Positions 19,494 to 28,302 of a stretch of DNA of 64,000 bases are shown here, one piece after another. Position 1 is the stretch's first letter, and every line of letters begins with the position of its first letter. Both the position numbers and the translations under genes were made by a program. This DNA is from Runella slithyformis DSM 19594 (lineage in GTDB: Bacteria; Bacteroidota; Bacteroidia; Cytophagales; Spirosomataceae): assembly GCF_000218895.1 (NCBI RefSeq), contig NC_015703.1, positions 5,221,001 to 5,285,000 on the forward strand, read 5' to 3'. The notes beneath the pieces were generated by a model. It saw only the letters and a list, made by a program, of their open reading frames with translations, was not told the origin of the DNA and searched no databases.

Positions 19494-20285
19494 TTATTCT
19501 ACTTTTGATACCAATACATAATTATCCGTGCGCGTAATGCCGTACAAAATAAAAGTATTTTTGACACTGTGGTCGATGGAAAAACCCTGACCTTCGCTCA
19601 CCGTCGGGATGGTTTTGACGTATTGCAGCACGGCTCCACGCTCGGGCAATCGAAGCACGTACAATTCGGGTTTGTCGTGCCCGGTGCAGTACAGCAATCC
19701 GTCGTTCCCCCACGCACCGCCGGAGGTACTTTTGGGCGAAAAGGCTTCCAATACCTGCGCCGGAAAAGCCCACGCTTCCACTTGCTGCCATTGGGGGGTA
19801 AATTTTACCAACGTGGTCCGGCGATTATCGCGCCCCCCATCCGAATTTTTATCGGAGTAGTTGGCAAACGCTACCCACCAATGTCCCTGTCGAAAGTCAA
19901 GCCAGGTGGCTGAACCAGGGAATAGCCCAAAACTATGCGTATCAATGTGTTTAAGGGTAGCGGCATCGAAAATTTCAATGGAACTCGCCATGGGTTTGTC
20001 GGGATAATTGGAATGAGCGCAGTAGAGTTTGTTGCCCAGCACCACGCCGCTGTTGAGGTGTTTCAGGACGCCCGTAGTATCTTTCCAGACGGCCACTTGT
20101 TTAGCATTCGATTTGGTATGCTTGGTAATGGAGAAATTATTAATGACGTAAAAATGCGCTGCATCCACCGCAACGCCCTGTTTTACTTCCTTCAATTGAA
20201 AACGTTTCAGCTCTTTGGCCTGTTGGGCGTGCACTGAAATTGAAATGACAGTAATAAAGGAAGAATAATAAATGGCCTTATGCAT
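19494..20285 (-). CDS. Secreted beta-propeller-like protein of unknown function
   Basis: A 263-residue exported protein (signal peptide to about AQQA, residue 22). It has repeated blade-like segments with small hydrophobic strands and W/G turns (AVDAAHFYVINNFSI, GVVLGNKLYCAHSNYPD, GQHWWVAFANY-like, GAWGNDGLLYCTGHDKPELYVL), fitting a six-bladed propeller that reads or binds something outside the cytoplasm. No catalytic motif or cofactor site is evident. It precedes the DUF4136 gene by 122 bp on the same strand. I do not recognise a named family. Confidence 0.68.
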   Translation of the reverse strand: MHKAIYYSSFITVISISVHAQQAKELKRFQLKEVKQGVAVDAAHFYVINNFSITKHTKSNAKQVAVWKDTTGVLKHLNSGVVLGNKLYCAHSNYPDKPMASSIEIFDAATLKHIDTHSFGLFPGSATWLDFRQGHWWVAFANYSDKNSDGGRDNRRTTLVKFTPQWQQVEAWAFPAQVLEAFSPKSTSGGAWGNDGLLYCTGHDKPELYVLRLPERGAVLQYVKTIPTVSEGQGFSIDHSVKNTFILYGITRTDNYVLVSKVE

Positions 20286-20535
20286 AAAGTATTAGGTGTA
20301 ATGTCATTTAACAAAAGCGGCTCTTTTTTCAGCTTGAAATTGCGGTGCGGTGCCGAGGTGCGGTTTTACATTTTTCTGTTAGTTACTCCTTCTTCGGTTG
20401 TGAGCAACCGAAGGCACCGTGGGTTTTTCATTTTTCGGTTTATAAAACCCCTCCGCTTTTGTAAAGGTAAAAGTAATTTTCAGGCTTGTCAGCCTTATAG
20501 ATTCAATTTAACATTTAAAAATGTATCCCGTTATA
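20286..20535. other. Divergent intergenic region with nested hairpins
   Basis: A 250-bp region between divergent genes. The hairpin ttcggttg/caaccgaa (20393-20400, 20405-20412) sits inside a longer CGGTGCC/GGCACCG pairing. Could be a terminator or 5' UTR structure; no clear promoter. Confidence 0.35.
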
Positions 20536-21042
20536 ATGAATCTTTCTACACGCTTCCGTTCGTTCATTTTCCTGTTGTCTTTCCTACTTACCGGCTTGGC
20601 CGGGTATTCACAATCCAAAACGGCCACGCTGCAAGACGTGGCTTTTATGCAGGGGCATTGGCTCGGAACTTTCAACGGTGGGCCCATTGAAGCTTTTTGG
20701 GCGGCTCCCGCCGGCGACAATCTCACCGGATTCATGCGGATGATGAAAGAAGAAAAAGTGACCATGTACGAAATGCTGGTCTTTGAGCAGACGGTCGATG
20801 GCCCCATCGTTTTGGTGAAACATTTCAAGCCCGGCCTCATTGCGGTGGAAGAAAAGGAGATCTCTGATCGCTATAAATTTATCGAAGCCAAAAAAGGACA
20901 GGCTCTTTTTGAAAAACAGGACGGCTCAGTGCGCATTATTTACGAAAAACGCAGTGAAAACCAATTGGTTATCCAACGCGGCAACCAAAAAGACGGAAAA
21001 TGGGTCTTTGCCGATCTGTTTGTGTTTAATCGGGTGAAGTAA
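20536..21042 (+). CDS. DUF6265 family secreted protein
   Basis: A 168-residue exported protein with signal peptide ending near YSQS. The mature domain begins LQDVAFMQGHWLGTFNGGPIEAFW and continues GDNLTGFMRMMKEEKVTMYEMLVFEQ, matching DUF6265, a lipocalin-like single-domain family of unknown role that is widespread in Bacteroidota. I prefer the ATG at 20536 because the signal peptide then begins MNLSTRFRSF; an ATG at 20521 adds five residues. No operon partner. Confidence 0.78.
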   Translation: MNLSTRFRSFIFLLSFLLTGLAGYSQSKTATLQDVAFMQGHWLGTFNGGPIEAFWAAPAGDNLTGFMRMMKEEKVTMYEMLVFEQTVDGPIVLVKHFKPGLIAVEEKEISDRYKFIEAKKGQALFEKQDGSVRIIYEKRSENQLVIQRGNQKDGKWVFADLFVFNRVK

Positions 21043-21116
21043 GGGATTGAGGGTATTTGTAAGAATACCCTCGCAAAATAGGTTTTATCAAATAATAATG
21101 AGTGATGACTCAACTG

Positions 21117-21775
21117 TCAACAATAAGTGTCAAACTTTTTGTCGGCGGAAATTTTTTGCTTTACGCTTTTTACAAAATCCATAGAAGTTAAGCTAAATTT
21201 AGCACTATCCGCGTCAGATAGTTGCCCACTTAAAAGTATTTGCTCAACACTCTCGGTTTTTATTGCCAAACTATCTGCTGCCTTTACTTCCTCAATCTTC
21301 GCTTTGGTGTCTAACTCTTGAATAGCTATGTTTAACCAATCTTCGTCCCAAAACTTGGGAAATTGGATGGCTTCGGTGATGGTATAAAATTTTTTTGTAA
21401 ATGTCAGTTTTTCTAAATCAGTTTCACATTCGTTTTGAACTGATTTGAATTTTTCTAACTCTACTGCTACAAACGACATTTGGTCGTTTATAAGTTCTCC
21501 TTTTCGTTTCTCAAAACAATGTTGTGATAATCAGCAATATTTAAAAAAATGTTGTTCGCCAAAACACTAATGCACTAGATTTTGGGTAAATTCTCAAAAG
21601 TGTATTTCCCTTTTTTAACGAAAGTGTTGAAACGGTACAAAGCATAGAATTTCATGCGTTGGATAAACTCAGGATACCCACGCAACTGCATCTCTACAAT
21701 GAATTGGTTGTTGTTTTTATCTGTACAGACAATGTCATAAATGCCACTTCTACTTTCAATGGTAAGCCCTTTCAT
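21117..21775 (-). pseudogene. Broken Rpn-type PD-(D/E)XK nuclease/transposase-like gene
   Basis: Minus-strand remnant of an Rpn family protein (recombination-promoting nuclease, formerly called transposase). Positions 21775-21578 encode the nuclease core RSGIYDIVCTDKNNNQFIVEMQ ending LPKI, then a TAG stop where family members have a Tyr. Beyond the stop the same frame continues with ADYHNIVLRNEK; a 1-nt loss in an A run then moves the reading into GELINDQMSFVAVELEKF, which runs to 21117. The N-terminal ~60 residues are absent. With one stop, one frameshift and a missing start it cannot make a full enzyme. Confidence 0.75.
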
Positions 21776-21914
21776 TTTGGATAAAAGTAACCTTACTACA
21801 CAGAAGCAGGTTTTTTTAAAACCTGACCTAAGGAGTTTGGAAGGCGATCAGGCAGATGGATGGGTACTTACCGTGTTGCAAACTCTCTATTTATCATTGG
21901 TTTGGGGTTGCCTT

Positions 21915-22208
21915 TCAGAACACCCCAAGCAACGGGGAATTTAGCCGCTGATGCGGCGGATTGAGATACCGATTGATTTCTTCGACGGTTGCTTGTTGCC
22001 TATACTGAGGTATGATTGCAGGTGAAAATGTACAGTTTTCGTTTTCCTATTTTAAACATACCTTCGGGGTATTGGGCACTATCCAACACCTGCGAGAGAA
22101 ACTCCAACGACGGCCCGGCATTTGCTCAATGAACGGATTGACAGACATGTCACTGAAAATCGAGCATAATAAATCGGAGTTGCGGTCGTCTATTGAAATG
22201 CGTATCAT
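21915..22208 (-). pseudogene. N-terminal remnant of a tyrosine-type site-specific recombinase
   Basis: From ATG 22208 the minus strand reads MIRISIDDRNSDLLC, then EQMPGRRWSFSRRCWIVPNTP and stops at 22047. P-G-R-R/K-W...K/R-x-W-x-V-P-N is the recognisable N-terminal segment of a class of Bacteroidota tyrosine recombinases (integron-integrase-like N-domain). A further piece, ATVEEINRYLNPPHQRL, down to 21917, fits the start of the SAM-like core-binding domain after a frameshift. The catalytic R-H-R-Y domain is missing. It neighbours the broken Rpn gene. Confidence 0.55.
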
Positions 22209-22264
22209 TTTACCTTTTTGTCCTTTTTAAAAAAACAGTAAAAGGAACAAACTCATCACGGATT

Positions 22265-23143
22265 TCACTTCCGCTTCACCACCAGTACATTACTCACGGC
22301 CCGTTCGCCTTCGTGGTCAAACTTTTTGTTGTCGCTGGGATAATTTACTACGCCCTTGTTTTCGATCCATAACGTGGTCGAACCGCCGCCGTCGAGGTTA
22401 AGGGCATCGCGGCAACCGAGTTGGCGGGCCAAAAAGGTTAATTCGGCCAAATTCATTCCGTAGGATTCGGCCGATCGGCCGTCTACCGTAATAAGTAGCA
22501 CTTTTTTAGTGTTGGTAATACAGACGCAGCTTCGCGGGTGACGATTGTCGTTGAAGGCAGTTTTGGGCAGCACTTCAGGCGTGCCGTTCAAAAGTAGCAG
22601 CGGTCCCGCAAGCATCACATCAGGGTAGGATAGTGCGTATTCCCAGCCTACCGTGGGTTGCCCTTTCAGAATGCGTAACCGATGGCGTTGGACCACCACG
22701 GCGGCTTGACCGTGAAAAGCGGCTTTTTGGCCTTTGTTGATTCGGGTCGTATCGGTGACCTTTCCCTGCACTTTGATAAAGTCGACCGAGCCGCCGTTTT
22801 TAACGTCAAAAAAACCGGCGTTGATGGCCGCCAACGCGTTGTGTTCCTTCGCCAGGGTGCTTGTGGGGCGCAGTTGTCCTTTGGTCTTGTCTGTCTTCGC
22901 CAATGAGTCGGCCGTCACCACCGCCCAGCGGTAGCGGCGGCTTTTGACGGGGAGCTCCAACAGGTTGATGCTTTGGTTGGCATGGAAAAGTTCTTTTTGT
23001 TGAAAATGGACTTTTCGCCATTGAATCCCTTTGGCGATTTCTTCCACGGTCCATTTTGCCTGTTTTATCGTAATGGAATCGGCCGGGGTTTGGGCGCAAA
23101 CAGCGGTTAAGTTTAGTAACAATAAAAAGGCAAGGTGTTTCAT
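22265..23143 (-). CDS. Phosphodiester glycosidase (NAGPA) domain protein
   Basis: A 292-residue exported protein with a signal peptide (to about VCAQ) and a NAGPA domain (PF09992), the fold of the enzyme that removes GlcNAc from phosphodiester-linked mannose. Motifs seen are the N-terminal NALAAINAGFFDV, the NDNRHPRSCVCI basic segment, LLITVDGRSAESYGMNLAEL and the signature NLDGGGSTTLW with VSNVLVV at the end. Bacterial members act on envelope or capsule-type phosphodiesters; the substrate here is unknown. Single gene. Confidence 0.85.
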   Translation of the reverse strand: MKHLAFLLLLNLTAVCAQTPADSITIKQAKWTVEEIAKGIQWRKVHFQQKELFHANQSINLLELPVKSRRYRWAVVTADSLAKTDKTKGQLRPTSTLAKEHNALAAINAGFFDVKNGGSVDFIKVQGKVTDTTRINKGQKAAFHGQAAVVVQRHRLRILKGQPTVGWEYALSYPDVMLAGPLLLLNGTPEVLPKTAFNDNRHPRSCVCITNTKKVLLITVDGRSAESYGMNLAELTFLARQLGCRDALNLDGGGSTTLWIENKGVVNYPSDNKKFDHEGERAVSNVLVVKRK

Positions 23144-23305
23144 TTTATTTTCTAATTTTGTGGACTGAATTGGCCGGGATCAATTTGTCGTTTGTACTTT
23201 TCGGTAAGAAAGCAAAGTTCGAAATAAAAGCGAGAAATTGTGCGTCAATGAACAAAGGTCGCTGCGGCGGCACTCATTTAAAAAAACAGTTAACATAAAA
23301 CATCA

Positions 23306-23875
23306 ATGGCAAAAGTTCCGGTAAACAAACACCAACCTGTCTATCAAATGCCGACTTCCCCTTTGGCGGTGAAGACCAAAAAATTTGCGTTAGATAAAAA
23401 AAAGTACGTCAACATTGCCATGGGCCAATTGTGGGAGCAGCAAAAAATGTGGACGCTGGTTCCTTTGGGCTTACTTCTGGTAAATGCCATTTTGGGAATT
23501 ACGGGCGTGTATCCCAATATCTGGGCCTACATTGTCATCATTTTGGGCGCGCTGCTGTATGTTGGGTTTTGGTGGGTACAATTTACGGGTGTAACGCAGT
23601 TGGAACAATACAAACAACTGTTTGATAAGTATTTGTACGAAATCGACAGCCGTCAGATTTTGGTAAAAACCAATCCGAAAGAAGGCGGCATCATGCAGTG
23701 GGAGCAAATCAAAAGTGCGTACCGCACCAAAGATGCCTATGTGTTGATGATGGCACGCGGGCAATTCCTGCATTTTCCTCATTCTGTTTTTAACTCAGAA
23801 CATGATCTTCGTCTGTTTGAGCGAATTTTAAAGCAGAAAAACCTACTGTCGGAGCCGAAGGAAATCGCAAAATAA
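23306..23875 (+). CDS. YcxB-like two-TM membrane protein
   Basis: A 189-residue protein with a polar N-terminus, two adjacent hydrophobic helices (about residues 49-88; LVPLGLLLVNAILGI and AYIVIILGALLYVGFW) and a C-terminal cytoplasmic domain (about 95-180) that resembles the YcxB/PH-like segment: MQWEQIKSAYRTKDAYVLMMARGQFLHFP. The pairing WEQI..YLL..FP is typical of the family. Function unknown. Plus-strand single gene, divergent from the NAGPA gene. Confidence 0.7.
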   Translation: MAKVPVNKHQPVYQMPTSPLAVKTKKFALDKKKYVNIAMGQLWEQQKMWTLVPLGLLLVNAILGITGVYPNIWAYIVIILGALLYVGFWWVQFTGVTQLEQYKQLFDKYLYEIDSRQILVKTNPKEGGIMQWEQIKSAYRTKDAYVLMMARGQFLHFPHSVFNSEHDLRLFERILKQKNLLSEPKEIAK

Positions 23876-24267
23876 ACGGACGTTCAAACGAATATCTTTG
23901 AAGTGGCGGTGGAGACATCGTCACTTTTTTGTTTTTGGTACATTTATGCCTCATGTCTTACCGGGATATCACCATTATCCGGTGCGAGATGAAATGATTA
24001 AAGTGGTCGTGAATCATCATGGCTGTGAAGTCGATGGTATGGATATCAACTTTTAAATGGTCTATAATTCTGTAAATAAGATAGATAAAAGAAATCAATG
24101 CCTCATTGAATCAAAAAAGTACAATTTTGGTATGTTTGCATACAGATTGATTATTTTCTTTAAAGGCTTTATTTACAAACGATTGTGGAATTTGACTTTC
24201 GTTTAGAAAGTGTGGTACTATTTCCTGTTTATCGAAAAGTTTATATAAAGGTTAAATCGAATTTTAC
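23876..24267. other. Intergenic stretch without a recognised gene
   Basis: AT-rich, nearly 400 bp. A 36-codon frame at 23946-24056 (plus, MPHVLPGYHHYPVRDEM...) is open and follows a short hairpin, but has no family match I recognise; it may be a gene remnant. Confidence 0.35.
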
Positions 24268-24275
24268 TATATTTG
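24268..24275 (+). promoter_or_regulatory. -7 element upstream of the alpha/beta hydrolase gene
   Basis: TATATTTG matches TAnnTTTG exactly; no TTTG at the expected -33 distance. The chosen ATG is 82 bp downstream. Confidence 0.45.
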
Positions 24276-24357
24276 TACGTAGGGAGTGCCAAATGAGCCC
24301 AAAAACTTTAACTTTCCCTTTGATTTATCCCATATTTACGAAACATATTCCTTGATT

Positions 24358-25131
24358 ATGAGCTACTTGATAAAAGAATCTAATGGCTACCGGTACATTG
24401 ATGAGGGGCAGGGAGAGGTATTATTATTGTTGCATGGTCTGTTTGGGGCGCTGAGCAATTGGGACGGTGTAATCAATTATTTTAAGAAAGATTACCGCAT
24501 TCTGATTCCGATGCTCCCTATTTATGAGATGAATCCCCGGGAGGCCGGCTTGGAAGCATTGGTTACGTTTACGGAAGGATTTGTAGCGTCGCATGAATTG
24601 AAAGACATGACCCTGATCGGTAATTCATTGGGAGGGCATATTGCCATCCTGTATACCCTTACGCATCCTGAACAGATAAAGCGATTGGTGTTGACGGGAA
24701 GTTCCGGGTTGTTTGAAAACGGCATGGGCGGCTCGTATCCCAAACGCGGAAGTTATGAATATATAGCGGAGCGGGTTGCCTATACATTTTACGATCCCAA
24801 AGTGGCCACCAAAGAACTCATCGACGAAGTATTTGAAACTACCTCAAGCATTCCTAAATGCATGAGCATTGTCGGTATAGCCAAGTCAGCGCAGCGGAAT
24901 AATGTTGCCAAAGATTTACATAAGATCGAAGCGCCTACTTTATTGGTGTGGGGATTGAATGATACGATCACCCCGCCACATGTCGGTCATGAGTTTAACA
25001 GGCTGATTTCCAATTCCGAATTACACTTCATTGATCAATGTTGCCACGCGCCCATGATGGAGCATCCTGAGCGCTTTAATGAATTGCTTGATCATTTTTT
25101 AGTTAAAAATGCTATTCCTGAATTAGCGTAG
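24358..25131 (+). CDS. Alpha/beta hydrolase
   Basis: A 257-residue cytoplasmic alpha/beta hydrolase of the MhpC/BphD-like group. The oxyanion HGLFGALSNWDGV is near residues 26-38, the nucleophile is Ser90 in GNSLGG, the acid is Asp in WGLNDTITP and the base His in CCHAPMMEHP, so the triad is complete. Substrate cannot be predicted. I chose ATG 24358 because the conserved fold starts at once; an upstream GTG at 24286 would prefix 24 unconserved residues. The next gene (acyltransferase) follows by 139 bp. Confidence 0.85.
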   Translation: MSYLIKESNGYRYIDEGQGEVLLLLHGLFGALSNWDGVINYFKKDYRILIPMLPIYEMNPREAGLEALVTFTEGFVASHELKDMTLIGNSLGGHIAILYTLTHPEQIKRLVLTGSSGLFENGMGGSYPKRGSYEYIAERVAYTFYDPKVATKELIDEVFETTSSIPKCMSIVGIAKSAQRNNVAKDLHKIEAPTLLVWGLNDTITPPHVGHEFNRLISNSELHFIDQCCHAPMMEHPERFNELLDHFLVKNAIPELA

Positions 25132-25270
25132 ATGAGTGCCGAAGGTCGATATTCGGTATCTTTCTTTCAAAACCGAAGTTCGGCACTTGGCCTTGAAAAC
25201 AGGCAATTTCTTGCAATTTTACGGGCTTCTATTACTTTTACGGAGTTGAAAGTATTCCAACCCCGAAATT

Positions 25271-26095
25271 ATGACCACCAACCGACCCCTTACTCGGTTC
25301 AGTTATCTTCCTAAATGGCTCGCTTGGCTGGATTTTTTAGGCCTGCTTGAGCGAGACCCCTTTGGTAATTCTCTGTTTATCAAACGAATAATGATCTCCG
25401 TGATCGGATGGTTTACGTATTGGCGGTTTACCGTTGTCAATAAAACCACCATTGAAGGAATTGAATACCTGGAAGATCTGCCCGAAAACGGTGTGTTGTT
25501 TCTATCCAATCACCAGACCTATTTTGCCGATGTCATTTCCTTCTACCATATTTTTTCAAGTGTGAAATGGGGATTCAAAAGTACCATTGTGCCTCCGCTG
25601 TACCTCTTAGCTCCCCGCGCGCGCAGTTATTACGTGGCAGCGAGCGAAACCATGAAGGCGGGGCTTGTTCCCAAGTTATTCGGTTTGGGCGGGGCATTGA
25701 CCGTTGAACGCTCGTGGCGGGCTGAAGGACAAAATGTAAAGCGTGAAAGAGATACTTCTGCGGCCAACAAAGTAGCGCAGGCACTCGACCACGGTTGGGT
25801 GGTGAGCTTTCCGCAGGGAACCACAAGCCCGTATGCGCCGATCCGTAAAGGAACCGCCCATTTGGTGTTGGAAAACAAACCCATTGTCGTGCCCGTGGTC
25901 ATCAACGGGTTTCGTCGGGCGTTCGATAAAAAAGGATTGAAGTTTAAAAAACGCAATACCACCCTGAGTGTTCGCTTCAAAGCGCCCATTCAGTTCGATG
26001 ATTCAATGAGTGTAGAAGAAATTGTAGAATGGGTTCGCAAAGCTATCGAACAGGACGTTCCCGAAAAAATGGTGTGGATGAAGAAAGAAGAATAA
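25271..26095 (+). CDS. PlsC-type acyltransferase
   Basis: A 274-residue member of the 1-acyl-glycerol-3-phosphate acyltransferase (PlsC) superfamily, acting at the inner membrane in lipid synthesis or remodelling. Motif I is NHQTYFAD, with five instead of four residues between His and Asp, motif II-like region GALTVERSW, motif III FPQGTTSPYAP where FPEGT is usual, and motif IV IVVPVVINGF. A hydrophobic segment near residues 38-52 may dip into the membrane. The variant motifs suggest a lineage-specific subfamily rather than true PlsC; acceptor unknown. Confidence 0.8.
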   Translation: MTTNRPLTRFSYLPKWLAWLDFLGLLERDPFGNSLFIKRIMISVIGWFTYWRFTVVNKTTIEGIEYLEDLPENGVLFLSNHQTYFADVISFYHIFSSVKWGFKSTIVPPLYLLAPRARSYYVAASETMKAGLVPKLFGLGGALTVERSWRAEGQNVKRERDTSAANKVAQALDHGWVVSFPQGTTSPYAPIRKGTAHLVLENKPIVVPVVINGFRRAFDKKGLKFKKRNTTLSVRFKAPIQFDDSMSVEEIVEWVRKAIEQDVPEKMVWMKKEE

Positions 26096-26114
26096 GCGTC
26101 GGCACCTGACTTCT

Positions 26115-26678
26115 CTAATTGATCGTTCCCTTGACCGAAAAGGTCTTTCTATCAGTAATTGACAAATGCTGAAAACCGCTGATTTCGTAAGTCTTCACAA
26201 GCCAGACCCCTTCCGGACGCAATGTGCAGGTGAGTTGCAGCCTTTTTTCGGAGTCGTATAATCTATTTTGTTCTTCCATCAGTGCCTCGATCAGCTTTGG
26301 TTGTTTAGAAATTTCGTCTACCTCAATTTTCAAGGTTTTGACCGGCAAATTCTCTCCGCTTTTCAGTACGTAAAGGTAGGTTGTGGCGTTTGGTTGAGAA
26401 ATGGTATAACTGAGTTGGTATGCCTGCTTGTTGAGATCAGCCTGATTGAACAGTTCAAGTTCGCGTTGCCAATCTATGTCATTGGTTTGCGTCTTCTCGT
26501 TCTGATCTCCCAAGGTCATTTCTTTGTTCACCAAGGGCCGGCGTTTGTTCAATTCGGTGGTTTGTTTTTCAATAAAACCTTTTAGGTCAAAGTAGGAATG
26601 AGCCGTTGTTGTATCAGCGGGATTGGTACAGTTTATTAAAAGTAAACTGCCGAACAGGAACAAAAATAAATACTTCAT
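26115..26678 (-). CDS. Small lipoprotein of unknown function
   Basis: A 187-residue lipoprotein: start MKYLFLFLF with lipobox LLINC (Cys16). The mature part has no recognised domain; it alternates helical charged segments (FIEKQTTELNKRRPLVNKEM) with beta segments (AYQLSYTISQPNATTYLYVL). I place the start at 26678, not the longer 26708, because the extra ten codons lie inside the terminator hairpin. The gene therefore starts only 7 bp beyond the gpmI terminator stem, which implies read-through or an internal promoter. Confidence 0.7.
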   Translation of the reverse strand: MKYLFLFLFGSLLLINCTNPADTTTAHSYFDLKGFIEKQTTELNKRRPLVNKEMTLGDQNEKTQTNDIDWQRELELFNQADLNKQAYQLSYTISQPNATTYLYVLKSGENLPVKTLKIEVDEISKQPKLIEALMEEQNRLYDSEKRLQLTCTLRPEGVWLVKTYEISGFQHLSITDRKTFSVKGTIN

Positions 26679-26684
26679 AAAGAA

Positions 26685-26717
26685 AAATGCTTCTTGGAGG
26701 TAACCCAAGAAGCATTT
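26685..26717 (-). terminator. Terminator after gpmI, abutting the lipoprotein start
   Basis: Perfect 13-bp stem (26685-26697 with 26705-26717) followed on the minus strand by TTTTTCTTT just before the lipoprotein ATG. Confidence 0.82.
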
Positions 26718-26747
26718 AAAAAGTTCTGTATTCTGAGCAGGGCAAAT

Positions 26748-28286
26748 TTACAGCAGGCTTACACCCGTCATTTCGGCAGGCTGTGGAATGTCCATCAGTG
26801 CCAAAATGGTCGGGGCGATGTCTGCCAATTTGCCGTCTTTAGGATCTCCTTTATATTCATTTCCTACAAATATACACGGAACTAAGTTGGTGCTGTGGGC
26901 GGTATTGGGAGTGCCGTCGTCGTTGCGCATATAATCGGAGTTCCCGTGGTCGGCAATAATGATGGAGGTATATCCGTGTGCCATACCCGCCGTTGCCACT
27001 GCTTCGGTGCATTGATCTACGGTTTCGCAGGCTTTGACCACCGCTTCAAATACCCCCGTATGGCCAACCATGTCAGGGTTGGCGAAGTTGAGGCAGATAA
27101 AATCGGCGGTTTCGGCTTCTATTTCCGGAATGATGGCGTTACGAATGTCAAAAGCGGCCATTTCGGGTTTCAGATCGTAGGTTTTTACGTCTTTGGGAGA
27201 AGGACACAGCAGTCTTTTTTCACCGTCAAAGGGAATTTCCCGCCCTCCCGAAAAGAAGAACGTAACGTGAGGATATTTTTCGGTTTCGGCAATGCGGATC
27301 TGCGTTCTCCCCGCTTTGGCGATTACTTCCCCGAGTGTATTTTCCAGATTATCTTTATCGTAGATTACTTTTACACCCACAAATGCGTCATCGTAGTTGG
27401 TCAGGGTCAGATAATACAAACTCAGTTTCTGCGTGCCTTGCTCCGGAAAATCCTGCTGGGTCAGCATTTCGGTGATCTCACGACCCCGGTCGGTACGGAA
27501 GTTAAAGCAAAGTACCACATCTCCTTCGGCAATCGTAGCCACGGGAGAGCCGTCTTCTTTGACCGAGATGATAGGCTCGATAAATTCATCGGTAATGTTG
27601 GCATCATACGATGCCTGTATCAATGAAAGAAGGGCTTCGTAGTCTTTGGCAGCCTGACCGATGCCATGCACCATGCCATTGTATGCTTTTGCGACGCGTT
27701 CCCAGCGTTTATCCCGGTCCATGGCGTAAAAACGGCCCGTTACACTCGCAATTTTACCCGTTGTTTGGGACAAGTGATTTTCCAGATCGGCCAAAAAGCC
27801 AAGTCCGCTTTTAGGATCGCAGTCGCGGCCGTCTGTAAACGCGTGTACGTATACTTCTTCCAGTCCGAATTGATGGGCGGTAGTACAAAGTCCCTTTAAA
27901 TGATTGATGTGGGAGTGGACGCCTCCATCCGATACCAAACCGATGAAATGTACTTTTTTACCGTTGTTTTTGGCGTAATTGAATGCTTCTACCAGTGTTG
28001 GTTCCTGAGCTAATGTCCCGGTTTCAACGGCTAAATTGATTTTTACCAAGTCCTGATAGACCACCCGACCTGCACCGAGATTGGTATGTCCTACTTCTGA
28101 GTTTCCCATTTGTCCATCGGGTAACCCTACGGCTAATCCGCTGGCTTCCAGTTTACTATGAGGATATTGTTCTGTAATGCGATCGTAAAAGGGAGTATTG
28201 GCAGCGATAACGGCAGAACGGTTTTCCTCACCGATCTTGGCGATGCCCCAACCGTCCATGATGATTAAAATGACTTTTTGACTCAT
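26748..28286 (-). CDS. gpmI: 2,3-bisphosphoglycerate-independent phosphoglycerate mutase
   Basis: GpmI interconverts 3- and 2-phosphoglycerate in glycolysis using two metal ions, usually Mn2+, and a phosphoserine intermediate. In the 512-residue protein the metal/phosphatase core begins IIMDGWG (Asp11) and the catalytic serine is Ser63 in QMGNSEVGHTNLGAG. HSHINHLKG, FTDGRDCDPKSG, NFRTDRGREI and the late DHGNSDYM/NTAHSTNLVP motifs complete the site. Length is normal. It overlaps no gene but lies 16 bp after the LMW phosphatase gene, which it probably shares a transcript with; eno is nearby on the same strand. Confidence 0.96.
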   Translation of the reverse strand: MSQKVILIIMDGWGIAKIGEENRSAVIAANTPFYDRITEQYPHSKLEASGLAVGLPDGQMGNSEVGHTNLGAGRVVYQDLVKINLAVETGTLAQEPTLVEAFNYAKNNGKKVHFIGLVSDGGVHSHINHLKGLCTTAHQFGLEEVYVHAFTDGRDCDPKSGLGFLADLENHLSQTTGKIASVTGRFYAMDRDKRWERVAKAYNGMVHGIGQAAKDYEALLSLIQASYDANITDEFIEPIISVKEDGSPVATIAEGDVVLCFNFRTDRGREITEMLTQQDFPEQGTQKLSLYYLTLTNYDDAFVGVKVIYDKDNLENTLGEVIAKAGRTQIRIAETEKYPHVTFFFSGGREIPFDGEKRLLCPSPKDVKTYDLKPEMAAFDIRNAIIPEIEAETADFICLNFANPDMVGHTGVFEAVVKACETVDQCTEAVATAGMAHGYTSIIIADHGNSDYMRNDDGTPNTAHSTNLVPCIFVGNEYKGDPKDGKLADIAPTILALMDIPQPAEMTGVSLL

Positions 28287-28302
28287 TGTTGTGGGTTGAA
28301 AT

